DNA of 64,000 bases from Hydractinia symbiolongicarpus. Taxonomy: Eukaryota > Cnidaria > Hydrozoa > Anthoathecata > Hydractiniidae. Of the stretch, positions 35,978 through 47,700 are shown one piece after another. The stretch lies in NCBI RefSeq assembly GCF_029227915.1, contig NC_079884.1, positions 20,026,001 through 20,090,000 on the forward strand, written 5' to 3'. The position numbers and the translations under genes were made by a program. Positions within the stretch are counted from its first letter, which is position 1. Every line of letters starts with the position of its first letter. The notes under the pieces are model-generated. The model worked only from the letters and a program-made list of their open reading frames with translations, was not told the origin of the DNA and did not search any database.

Positions 35978-37984
35978 TTTATGAAAGCTTTCTATGTAGG
36001 GCAATTTTTAGAGAGATATATTTTCAAAGATTTTCACGTTTATCATAGTGTGTTTGTAGCTACTAAAGAAAAATTATATTTAGATATATTTCTATATAAA
36101 TATATATAAAAAATATAAAATATATAGCTTTAATTACTTAAAAAATCATCAGAATATGTTTATACATCTCGGTTTCGTCGATGGATTAGGCCAGTGCTTC
36201 GTTTAAAATACATTACACAAAAACACGAGTCAAGTTTACATATTTCAAGTTTGATTTTGGAACATGTATACTTAAATATGGTTTGTCAGGCAGTTTACTC
36301 TATTATTTATTCAATTGCTACGTTTCTTTTCTTGCAATATCAAGATGGTTTCCATTCGTCGAAAATATTTGATTTAGTTCTTTTTACAATCGCATTTTTG
36401 TAACGCATAGAAAACAGTCTTGCGTTGATTTTCATTTAAATTTCTTATGTAATTTTTGAAGTGATTTTTGGAACAAAAAGGGAAATTGTAACTACACAAC
36501 TGCTAAATAAAAGTAGCATACCAGGACTTTTTTTCCTCCGCAGTTTGTTTTTCTTTATTTGGTTCTGATCGGATGTGTCATAAATTCTAGTATTTTATTG
36601 GTTGCGCTTATAAATATAGTTTTGAAAATTCATCTAATACATACTCGTCTGTCCATGATCGAATATAAGTGCTTTTGATAAATGACGCATGCGCACTGTA
36701 AAAAATTAAAACTCAGTTTATTATTTGATTGAATTTTTGAAGAAGTTTTATCAGTGGTGACAGGTTTTTTCGTCTCCGCGGTTAATATTTTTTACTGATT
36801 AATTTATAAATAAATACATAAATAAATATTGATTGATTGATTCATTTATACTTCTGTTCTGATTTTTAATAAAAATGTTTACTACAAAAATTTCTTATTT
36901 ATTTCTATGCATCTTTGTCTAAAAGATAGCTCACGAGACCGTCCACCTTTGTGTCATCCTCGTCCCAAGTGTGTCTTGACCTCTGAGCCGTCATCACGGA
37001 GCAGTCGTTTTCCGATTAATTGAAAAGGCAAAATGCCCTGTGGACGAGGTTTTAAGTTTGTCAGATTTAAGGGTGCAAAAGGATTAAAGATAAAGGGGTT
37101 AAACAATTGGCGAAAAAAAATCGTAAATTTATCCGCGAAACTTTGTGCCGTTAAAGAGAAAAATATTAGGGGGAAATATTAACCAATCAAATGAAAACTC
37201 TTGTTGTGTTGTTAATCAAAAGATCCATATTGTTGTGAAAGACTAAGAAATATTTTTACATAAGCGCCACTGCTTTATTAAAGGGCGCAGTATAATCAAA
37301 TATCTGCAGATTTTGAATATTTTCTTCAAATTTCCTTATTAACAGTTTCAAAGTCATTTTAGCCTATTATGCTTTTACCAAAAAATTTTACAAATCTAAA
37401 ACTGCAACTCTTTTCCTTCTTGAATTACTTTAAATTAAAAAATATATGAACACGTCATTTTAAACTGAATGATGTCATCCAGATCTTTTTGTCCAAATTT
37501 TCCTGCAATGTGCTAGCAAATATTTGTGCAGTGTTTTGTAGCAAGATGATGTTGCCTTTGTCATACCCTTTTCCCCACGGGCATTTAATGGCTTTCAGAG
37601 CATCTTATGTAGAGAAAGGGATGTTGCGTGGGCAAAGGGATGGCCTAAGAAACAAAGGCATTTCGTACTTTTCATTTCAGTGAAAAGTCCCATAACTTCA
37701 GTAACAATTGTGACGTTTTGATATATATTTAGACCGGTTTGCCGAAAGGAAGTCGAAAATCTCTTTCACTATTTACGTAATTCCTGAGTTCCTGAATTTA
37801 GCCTTTTTCGGAGATGCCGATAAACTGTTTCTGATAGCTTATTAATTTTGATAAATATAAGGTGCAAGAAAATTAAAATCTGTTTTCATGATTGAAATAG
37901 AGCAAGGTCTAAACAAGTTTCGAAACATTCAACTTTAAATTATGTTGTTAAAAATAGTGCTACGTTTCCCTACGAATACAATTA
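35978..37984. other. Intergenic stretch between kinase gene and pogo element
   Basis: AT-rich, with TATATA and AAATAAATA runs. Words at 36935-37035 (TCCTCGTCCC, GCCCTGTGGACGAGG) form an imperfect inverted pair like that inside the MITE at 6893. No supported gene. Confidence 0.45.
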
Positions 37985-38448
37985 CCGTATTTCCTCTAAT
38001 AAGCGCCGCGGCGCTTATTTAATTTTTGTGATTTTAGGTGCGGCGCTTATTAGAGGGCGGCGCTTAATAGAGGGCGGCGCTTATTTCGAAATTTCAGATT
38101 TCAAGTTTCTGAAGTTTTTGCCTATTCTTCAAATTCAATCCGTTGGTTGAATGCTATCCTTAGTAAAAGTTTTTTTGATAGATTTGGGGTTCTATAGAGG
38201 GGTAAGTAACGTACGAGAAAGAAATAACGGGTGAATTATCGTGTCTTTTCCTGTTCTCTTTCTATCAAATATAACAAAGATAATTTCAAACATCAATTTC
38301 TTCGTCGCTTTCTTGATCAGAGTCAATCAAATGAAACGGCCCGCATGCATCCTCAACATCCGAATCTGTTATGTTCTCAAAAGGATTTATTTGACTCTCT
38401 TCCTCTTGCAAGATATTCAGGGATTCAACGGATTGAATTTGAAGAATA
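37985..38448. repeat. Partial duplicate of the pogo element end with inverted filler
   Basis: 37985-38426 matches 38449-38891 apart from one T in a T-run. The 22 bases 38427-38448 that follow are the reverse complement of 38123-38144 inside the same copy, and run straight into the second terminus. Confidence 0.9.
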
Positions 38449-38750
38449 CCGTATTTCCTCTAATAAGCGCCGCGGCGCTTATTTAATTTTTGTGATTTTA
38501 GGTGCGGCGCTTATTAGAGGGCGGCGCTTAATAGAGGGCGGCGCTTATTTCGAAATTTCAGATTTCAAGTTTCTGAAGTTTTTGCCTATTCTTCAAATTC
38601 AATCCGTTGGTTGAATGCTATCCTTAGTAAAAGTTTTTTTTGATAGATTTGGGGTTCTATAGAGGGGTAAGTAACGTACGAGAAAGAAATAACGGGTGAA
38701 TTATCGTGTCTTTTCCTGTTCTCTTTCTATCAAATATAACAAAGATAATT

Positions 38751-40169
38751 TCAAACATCAATTTCTTCGTCGCTTTCTTGATCAGAGTCAATCAAATGAA
38801 ACGGCCCGCATGCATCCTCAACATCCGAATCTGTTATGTTCTCAAAAGGATTTATTTGACTCTCTTCCTCTTGCAAGATATTCAGGGATTCTCTTAGCCG
38901 TGATGCCCCATCAGGACAAGCTCCCTCCTTTTTAAAACAGTGGATCTTGTCATCTTCACTACCATCGACTGGAAGGCTTAAACCGCATGTTTTAAAAGAT
39001 TTCACGATGAGCTCACTTGACAGCTTTTTCCAACCTTCTAAGATCCACTCGATTACTTTCCTTCGCGGAGGTGGCTTCATATTACCTGCTTTTGTATATT
39101 CGTGGATCCCTTCACTAAGCCATGTATCGTAAGCTTCGGTAACATGAGCTTTGAATGGCTTATTCCACGAAACATCGGGGGCTTGAATATACGGAGTACA
39201 ACCACCGGGGACGATAACTGAATCAACATTGAAACTTTTCAAACGTTGCTTGATTGTTTGCATCATGTGGCATTCAAAGGAATCCCAAGCTAACAATCGC
39301 TTTTGAAAAGAAAATTTACCAATAACTGTTTTAATGTATTCTAATGTCAATTCCTCATTCATCCAAGCATTTGAAGATGAAGCGATAATACATTTAGATT
39401 TGTATTCTTCGTTTAGAGCATTACATTCCCGCTTTGCACCCCCAAAAACGATGAATGGTTTGAGCCGTGTTCCATCAGCCTTTGCTGTAAGGCACACAGA
39501 AACTCTGACTTTCTCATGGCCAGTGGTCTTTAAAGGAATGTCTTTCTTTCCTTTGCTTTCTACAGTTGTCCCTGAGAGCATGTCAGACCAAATTGCAGTT
39601 TCATCCATCGCAATGATTGAACCAGCGGAGTATTTAAATTTTCTTTGTAATCGTCGGCACTGTAAAACATACATGACAAGTTTGTCGACCATACAACTAG
39701 GATTCTTTTGAGCGGTAGTTGTTCTTCTCCTTAAAGAAAGTCCGTTTCTTTTCATAAATTTTTCCAACCATCCACGACTGGCTACAAAGCTCTCTTTTAC
39801 AGCAGGGTCATCGGTGCTTTTGTCATGGATAATCTTTGCTTTCTTCATTATTAATTTTCGAGAAACTCTAAGCATTGCTGATCTACGATCCATTATCCAG
39901 ATGAGTACTTCTTCTTCTAAGTCGTCGTTCGTGAGCTTTCTTCCCCCACCATCAAGTCTTCTTCTTTTCAGTCCACCTTTATCAGCAACCCTGGCTTTGA
40001 TGTCTTCCATTTTTGCTCTCCATTCACGAACTCTCCTCTCGTCAACATTGTATCGCCTTCCTGCTTGGCGATTTGAATAATTGATTGCATATTCCACGAC
40101 TTCCTTCTTCAGATCCAAGGAATAGGATTTGATTTTTTCTCCTTTGTGTGAATTCTCGGTTGGAGCCAT
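38751..40169 (-). CDS. Pogo-family DDE transposase
   Basis: The frame runs without interruption from ATG 40169 (MAPTENSHK) to TGA 38751-38753, 472 residues. An N-terminal helix-turn-helix region (YSLDLKKEVVEYAINYSNRQ to RRVREWR) is followed by a CENP-B/Tc5-like DNA-binding half (RGWLEKFMKRNGLSLRRRTT). The DDE_1-type catalytic core has candidate acidic residues in AMDETAIW, LAWDSFECH and APDVSWNKPFK. The acidic C-terminus (ENITDSDVEDACGPF) is usual for the family. It would cut and paste its own element at TA sites in the nucleus. The absence of stops suggests recent activity. An in-frame GTG 18 bases upstream is unlikely to be the start. Confidence 0.92.
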   Translation of the reverse strand: MAPTENSHKGEKIKSYSLDLKKEVVEYAINYSNRQAGRRYNVDERRVREWRAKMEDIKARVADKGGLKRRRLDGGGRKLTNDDLEEEVLIWIMDRRSAMLRVSRKLIMKKAKIIHDKSTDDPAVKESFVASRGWLEKFMKRNGLSLRRRTTTAQKNPSCMVDKLVMYVLQCRRLQRKFKYSAGSIIAMDETAIWSDMLSGTTVESKGKKDIPLKTTGHEKVRVSVCLTAKADGTRLKPFIVFGGAKRECNALNEEYKSKCIIASSSNAWMNEELTLEYIKTVIGKFSFQKRLLAWDSFECHMMQTIKQRLKSFNVDSVIVPGGCTPYIQAPDVSWNKPFKAHVTEAYDTWLSEGIHEYTKAGNMKPPPRRKVIEWILEGWKKLSSELIVKSFKTCGLSLPVDGSEDDKIHCFKKEGACPDGASRLRESLNILQEEESQINPFENITDSDVEDACGPFHLIDSDQESDEEIDV

Positions 40170-40686
40170 GTTATTTTGCACACACACACACCTCGCTCGC
40201 TAGAAATATTTTGTTTATTATACACTAGAACGACTTCATTTTTCGTACCAAAATCAAGCATTACAATAGCTTCCCGCATTCCATTTTTTCAAAAGGTAAA
40301 CAAACAATGCAATGACTTCGCTGAAATGTAAATTTAGCTATTTAGAACTTAATGTAAATGAATATTGCAATAAGAAGACTATAGAGTTCGAATAAAAGCA
40401 TTGAAATCTCATTTTCTCTTGATTTTCTAATAAGCGCCGCATTTGAGGGTGCGGCGCTTATTAGAGGGCGGCGCTTATTTCGAAATTCGAATTTTAGGTG
40501 CGGCGCTTATTAGAGGGCGGCGCTTAATAGAGGGCGGCGCTTATTGGAGGAAATACGGTAACACAACATTTCAAACAAAACAACACATAAAGTTAGGACG
40601 TAACAAAAAAAGAAATTTATTTCTAATCTTTTATAGTTCTATGAAAAGTATAACATTAAAGTATTTTCGTATGTAAAAACACTATT

Positions 40687-40875
40687 TGCGTTTTACGGAC
40701 AAAATTTTAGTGTTGGTTTTGCGGCTCAATTCTTTGATAAAGTTTGGCGTTGTTTTAAGTTCTGTCCAATTTTCCAATATGTCCTCCACTCTAAATTTTG
40801 TTCGAATAACGCATAACAACTTAATTAAATTTACACGAGCGTGCTGATTAAAATAAATAAGTGACGATAATTCTT
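40687..40875 (-). CDS. Possible terminal exon of an unknown minus-strand gene
   Basis: A frame on the minus strand reads ELSSLIYFNQHARVN to FRVEDILENWTELK to SRKTNTKILSVKRK-stop (TAG 40687-40689), about 62 codons of protein-like sequence. A possible acceptor AG precedes position 40847. It is too short to assign. It could be the last exon of a small gene, or a 3' exon of the large gene upstream if the stop at 41721 is not used. Confidence 0.35.
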
Positions 40876-41720
40876 AAGCAGTTTTTTCCTTTCGAAATCT
40901 CTTAAGATGGCAAAGAAAATGATAACGAAAAAAGCGTGTCTACAATCGTGGTCACAATATGTTGGGACAAGACGACGAATTTCGAAGTTCGCCACCACAA
41001 GTAATTGCGTAGGCTCATTCTATATTAGATTCACACATCTTTAAATTGTCAATGTTCCGAGTGGACTTAGAACTTATTTCGGTGTGCGGGCGTGCTAAAG
41101 AATGTGACTAGCAACTTTTCAACGCTTTCTGCCTGGCATACTTGTGTGCAAAAGTAGCGACTTTGCAGCCTGCCGGCAGCAGAGTATCGACTATTTCACT
41201 GTTTTTTCAATATTTGGATAATGAGTAAAAAACTGCCTTAGTCTCAATATTTTTGTCCACGATTGTAGGTCGTATTAAACATGATCTCAAATAATATATT
41301 TACATGGAAACTTATATGATTACTTTATTTCCTTTTTGACGCATTATTAAGTCAAAATATAAATTGTGTAAAATGTGACCATATGTGGCTTGTTTTCTAA
41401 GAACTTTGTTTGACCTTGCTTTTGCTGATTATATGTTTTTTGTTGTATGACTTGCAGCCATCTTAAACTTGCAAAAACAATGGTAAGTGCCGAATCGTAA
41501 AAGTTGAAATTGTTACATTCATGGATTAATTTTCATTGCCTCTTTCGAAAACAGCTAAAAGTAAAGTTATGTAAATATTAATAAATTGAATGCTAAATTA
41601 AATGTTTTTTTGATGTAATTTTTTGCAAAAGCAAAGCCGCTCATGACGATACGTCTTGATTCGAATATGATACTTTTTCGAATTCTTTTTCGCATTGTCC
41701 CGCGGTTTACTATGTTTGTT
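40876..41720. other. Stretch between short exon and large minus gene
   Basis: It contains minus-strand AATAAA (41324-41329), which could end the large gene. A plus-strand ATG in good context at about 40905 opens only 47 codons. No gene is firmly supported. Confidence 0.35.
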
Positions 41721-44700
41721 TTACATTTTATTATTTGGAATGACACCAGCCGAACGCAATTCAAAAGTAATCATTTGTGGTTTCTTCAACTGTATCGAGC
41801 TGAGTTTAATTGGTATTGTTCTGGTTACAGTTTGGTCTTCGTATCTCTGAGCATCTCCTTTCTCAACGAGTTGATCACCTTTGATTTCTAAAATAACAGA
41901 ACCACTCTTTTTTTCATATTCTTTTTCTTGTAAGCTTTTGGAAAAATCAGTTGTTGTTTGCAGCGGTTGTATTAGCTGAGGGCTGGCAATTCGTGTCATA
42001 GACGATACGCTTGTTGGTTGATCAAATGAGGAAGATAGAGTTAGTAAGTTGGCACTTCCAAGATCTCCATCTTGACTTAAAGAGAGGTTAACCATTTTCA
42101 GGTTGTCTGCTGGAAGGCTTTCATCAGCATGTGTCGTATGAGGAGTTACAATGCTTTCTTCCGAGTCTGATGTTACTTCAGGGAGACTTTCCTTTCTTAC
42201 AAAGACATTAGTTCGTCTTCTTGTTGAACCAAGCGCAGTGACTAAAACTGCGGAAGGTTTCGACGCAACATTTAAAGTGCATTTCCCGCTCTCATCGGAA
42301 TTTACCTTGTCTACAGGTATAGAAATAGAAACGGGACTTAAAACTCTTGAAGGAGTATCCAGCGACGTTTGACTGTATACTCTCATAACGGGTGAATTGC
42401 TACCGGTTGAAGGAGACTTTGTACGCTCTGCCGGACTGTTATAATCTTCTTTAACTCGGCTTGAGGTAGATATATTTGTTTTGTGAATTTTATCACTGAT
42501 AATGAACAGGTAACTTTTTGGCTTTTTGTCTCCGTCACCAGCTTTACAATTTGACTGCTGTATTTCACTTCGAATGTCTACAACTGATGATAATGTTTGT
42601 TCAAGTGGATTTTCTTCGACGAAATCTGTACTCTCCATATCTTTTCTAAGACAACCTACGTCTATAGCTGCATAAGAATCATTTTCCTTTACATGGTCAA
42701 CAGATGAAATTTTATTATATTTGGCGTCATTTCTTCTTATGTCCTCAGTTTTCTCACGAATACCAAGCCCAACCTCTGTTTCTGCTTCATGATTAGGTGA
42801 ATCTGGTTTCTCCGTATTTTCTTCTTGTAACTTAATGTCTTGACAAACCACGTTATCCTCTGACTTTTGTATTTTACCTTTTACAATTCTTGATTTAACA
42901 TATTTAGAGGACGAGTATACATCATTTTCTTTTGTATTATCCCGCTTATTATTTTTATTTTCAATGACAGCTTCGGCTTGTGATCCGAAACCAATTGGGG
43001 AAGAATATTCTTCATGTGTCGATTCTACTTTCTCAATTTGTGCATTTATATATGTAAACATTTTTAATTGATCGGCGTAGTCGTCGTTACTTAGCGTCGT
43101 TTCTGCCGTCTGGGTGTCGTCCGTAATATTTGACACAGTTCTGTTGTCGGCTTTCTCATCTAAAGTTTTTAGCTGTATTATCTTATCTGCTTCTTTGTTA
43201 GTACATTGCCAATTGTCACGTCTCGTTGCTTTCAATTCTGTTAAATTTCGACTTGCCCGCTCAGATAATGTTGCAATATTTATCATGTCATCAGCAGAAA
43301 GGTCAAATTTAACTGAGCTTGTATTCACAATTTCTTCCAAGAATTGAGTTTGACTTTGTTGAGAACAATCAGAAGTTTTCTCTAAATTCTTAACGAAATG
43401 GGCTTCCTTCAACCTGGACATACTTTCTTTTTCGTCTTTTGTTTCCATCCATAATGGTATTTCTCCATCCTCCACTTCAACAAGTGAAATTCGTTGAACG
43501 TTACTTTCCTCGTGAATAGATCTTCTTATTTTCTCACTTAGATCATCAGGATTCGACTCCACACTGAGTCTTGGTCGTTTTATCAATTTCGGCTTTGTAT
43601 CTTCTCCAATGAAATTCTTGTTTTCAGAATCTCTTTTACATGAATGTGCATCTTGCGCTACAGTCGAGGTCAGATTGCCTTTTTCAAGCGAAGACAATTC
43701 AAAATTAATATCAATAATTTTACTGACACTGGATTGGTCATTTAAAACTGCTTTTCCAGGAATGTCGTTGTCTGCTATAAGTTCTGCTTGTTCATTAGAA
43801 ACAACTTCACTGGAGTGATGGTCCTTTGTATTACCTGTGTCTAGTTCATCAGATATCGAAATGTCAAAATTACTTTTAATTGTTTTGATATTTTCAGGAA
43901 CGATATCTTTATTGCTCGTATACGTGTTGCTTTCCTTATTTTTAAAATCAGAAGTTGTAATATCGTCACTTTTAGTGTCATCCAAGATTGTCATGACCCC
44001 GTTTTGAATTACTACGTTCTGATTTTTCAAAAGTTTTTTGAGCCCTTTCGTATTGGTCAGTGGCTTTTCGTCCATAATGAGTGGAAGCTCTTCCGTTTCA
44101 TCTAACATCCAATCAAAATGAAATTCTGATTTCACTACTGGTAAAGCAACTTGATGAACTTCCTCATCATCAATTATATGTGTCAAACTACAGTCACCTA
44201 TGATCTTGTTATATTTTTGCAACGAACGTCGTGGCTTTGGTACTGGCTTTTCTAAAGGGCTCCTAGGTATGAATTTTATTCTTGGTGCTGGTATAGGCCT
44301 TGTTTCTACTTTTGCAATCTGTAACTTCATTGGTCGAGGATATGGCTTGCAACAGATTGTATCCTCTCTTCCAGGTGCTTCAGTATCTGGAGTTTCATGT
44401 TGTCTTTGATGCGGTAATTGCTGTTGTTTTTTCAGGCTTTTCTCGTTGGTGTTCTCTAACATTTCACCTTCTTTTCGTGTATCCCGTAGTCCGATTTGTT
44501 TTGCTTGAGTGAACTTACTACTTTCTTCCTCTTGATCATCTTGCTCAATGGTATTTTCATCTTCGCTAACAACTTCCATTGACCGGTACTGCTTCATGAT
44601 GACAAATGCGATTTCTGATATTCTTCGTGATTGAGGGTTAGCATATTTTTCATCATCTTCCTCTCCCTCTTCTTTTTCTTCTTCTTCTTTTTCTTCTTCT

Positions 44701-47700
44701 TCTTCTTCTTCTTCTTCTTGTTCTTCTTCTTGTTCTTTTTCGTTTACGCTTTCATCTTGGCACGGCTTTTTCGATGTTTCTTCCTTGTTTATACCTTCAT
44801 CTCGATGCGACTTTCGTAATTCCTTCTCAGTTAAATCCTTTTTCTCTTTAAATGATGGATATGATTTTGCTTTAGCAATTTTCAAGATTAATTTTCTAAT
44901 AAGTTCATCTCTTTTAGAAATTTCTTTGTCGATTGTCTTGTTAATCTCGTGACATGCACTAGAGTAATCTTGGTTGCTTGCATGGTTTATGCTCTCTTCA
45001 TGTTCAATTACTTTTTCATCGTCAATTTTATCGTCCTCAGCTATTAGATTATCATATCTCATATCATCTCTTCTATTTATTAGATGTGCACTCGTAAGAA
45101 CTTTGTCTTTAGCGTAACTTGTTTTGTACACATTTGTACTAATCAGCTCAGTAGTTGTATCTTTGACTTCAATTCCTGAACCAATATCGACGGACGGTTC
45201 AGTCTCAAACAAAATCTCGTCCCTACTTTCAATCCTTCCCTCGCTTACTTCAGGTTCCTTTGCAACTTCTTGCTTGATTATTTTCACGATCTCGGGGCTA
45301 TTTTTTTCTTTCATGTTTTGTTCGACTGTTGTTGCAACAACTGATTGGATTTCTGACATAAATCTTCCATGTTGTATTGCAAGAAAAGCTTCTTGTATAA
45401 TATCGGATGAGAGACTGATTGCATAAAGAGTCAATCGTGCTAAACCTTCATCGGAATGTTGGGACATTTGATCTAGTTGTTCTAGGAGAACTGTCACACT
45501 AATCCGTTTTTTCTCCCGGGGTGCTTTCACTCCTGACTTAACTCGCATTAACGAGGGATTATGTAATTTGTTAGAGGAATTTTCATGCAATGGTTCAATG
45601 AAATCGTTTACTGCTTCATTCACATCCTCGGTTTGACTAATAATGTTTTCAATTACTTCTTTCTTTGTTACCATTTTATCTTTATAGAAAATCTCAGTAG
45701 TTTCCTCTTCGTCAATAGAATGACTCTGCTCTTCAACCATCTGTGAAAAAAAATTACCCAGTTTTTCAGAATCATGTACGCTTGTCATGTTACTATTTAT
45801 AGAAGTCTCAATTGGCTCAACTTCATTAGTGTGGACATAAATTTTAAAGTCCTGTTGGCACTTGTTAGAATCACCTTCCGTTTCATCTATCTTTTCTTCA
45901 TCACTTTCACCATTTTCAATTTGTAAAGAAAATCCTTCGCAATCTCCTCTTAAATTTTCCTTTATAGTTATTTGACGTGTCATGTTCTCCCCCACAGGTA
46001 TTCTTGGTGGGTTTTTTAAGATTATTTTATCTTCAACTACGATTTTCTCCTCAACTGTAGGATTATTTTTAATTTTTTGAGCTATGTCTGTAAAAGCTTT
46101 ATCTTCTATCAAGTCTTCTTCAACATCAAGTATGACAAGGGAAGAGTAAGAAGTAGAATCTTCTACACCAGGGTTAAGTTTGCGATCTTCAACTGGCACC
46201 TCTGCCTCATATTGCAGAAGGCAATGTCCATATTCAATTTCTGGTACACTTTCGACCAGCACTACTTGATCTTCTGCATGAAGGTCTTCTTGTACTGTTT
46301 TCATGAGAACAATAATACGAGAAGATTGTGAAGATTCAACATCTCTAGAACTTACTTTACTTTTTGGAAAATTGTTCTCTGCTGTTTTTGTAGTTACTTG
46401 ATACTGCTGGTTCATGTCTTTACTTGTCTCAGTAGTCTCGCAGTCTTTTATAATGCGCCAGCTTTCGATTTGATGTGACTGCGTAGCAGAGATCTTTTCC
46501 GGTAAAATGACACCATCATTAATTTTATTCAAATTGACGTCTACATCATCATGCTGAATTGATTTTTGAATTATATCGTATTCTTGATCTTCATCAGGAT
46601 TGTTTCCCGTTTTGATATCAGCGGAACATAATCCTTTTTTACTTGTGTCATTATTTTTCTGACTTGCTGGTGATTTATCAGTATTAATAACATCTAAAGT
46701 GTAACAAGGCCTAAGAATTTCGTTGTAAGGAGAAGGTGAGACTGTCAAGCATGTTCTTTTAGCTTCAGCCGGTACTATCTTCAACACAGGTGACTCGAAG
46801 ATATAATCATCCTCAGTATTATCATTTTCTGATGATTCAGTATTACTGCTTTTTATGGTGAGTGATATTGTTTTCGAATTTTCAATACGCACGTCCTTTA
46901 TAGCCTTCTTATTTTCAACTTTCACGATATATTGTTTTAATTCGCTTGCCATAGCTTCTGGTGCCATATGTTTTGATGTAAAATTATCCATCTCCAGTAA
47001 GATAGAATCCTTTCTTTCTTTTTTAACTGGCGTACTTATGTTTTCAAAATCATCTTCGTTATCGCAGCTTTCATTTACATATGCTTTTTGCACTCCCCTT
47101 TCGAGTAGGTGATCCTCTGTTATCTTGTTATTGCCGAATTGCTTCGCCAAGATGACGTCATCAAATTTGCGTTTTTTTACATCACAGTCCAACACGGTCT
47201 GCCCATCACGAATAGCGGTTGGTGCATCGTCATTGGCGCAGTTGTTATCATTCACCATTTTTATGTCAAAGTTCATATCGCCAATATTATTGTTGTCATC
47301 TATCTCTTTCGTCTTTTGTATTATATTATTGTAATTATGTTGTAAACTATTTATCTGTGTAGGCAGGTCGACGTCATTTTCTTCCAATAGATTCAGACGA
47401 GCCTCTGGAGCATTGTTCACACATTCTGCGATGCACTCGGAAAAGTTTTCATGAATAACAATGTTAGTCTGTGAATCACGTTGACCCTTAATGTTCTTAC
47501 TATTTTTTACTTGAATAATGTTATCAACATTTTGATCGAATATTATGTCAATCTTTTTGTTATCGTTCTGCAAATATCTGTTTTGAGACGCTGATAAAAA
47601 GATGTCTTGTGTCGTAGTAGCATTGCTGTCATTTTCCTCTACATCTTTTCTGCCTAACCGAACTAACTTTTCTGAACCCAAGACTTCGTCAGAAAATTTC

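Larger units (their letters stand above)
37985..40558 (-). mobile_element. Pogo-like transposon with duplicated end
   Basis: Outer ends CCGTATTTCCTC (37985) and its complement ending TACGG (40558) are bordered by TA on both sides, the pogo/Tc1-mariner target. A second left end occurs at 38449, also preceded by TA, so the intact unit is 38449-40558 (2110 bp). 37985-38426 is an extra partial copy of its left end and the 3' part of the gene. Subterminal GGCGGCGCTTATTAGAG repeats flank both termini and could be transposase binding sites. The encoded transposase is intact. Confidence 0.88.

Noticed and set aside
41459-41482. Plus-strand micro-exon-like stretch with CAG acceptor and GTAAGT donor
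   Set aside because: No neighbouring exon with compatible coding sequence was found; isolated splice-like words are frequent in this DNA.
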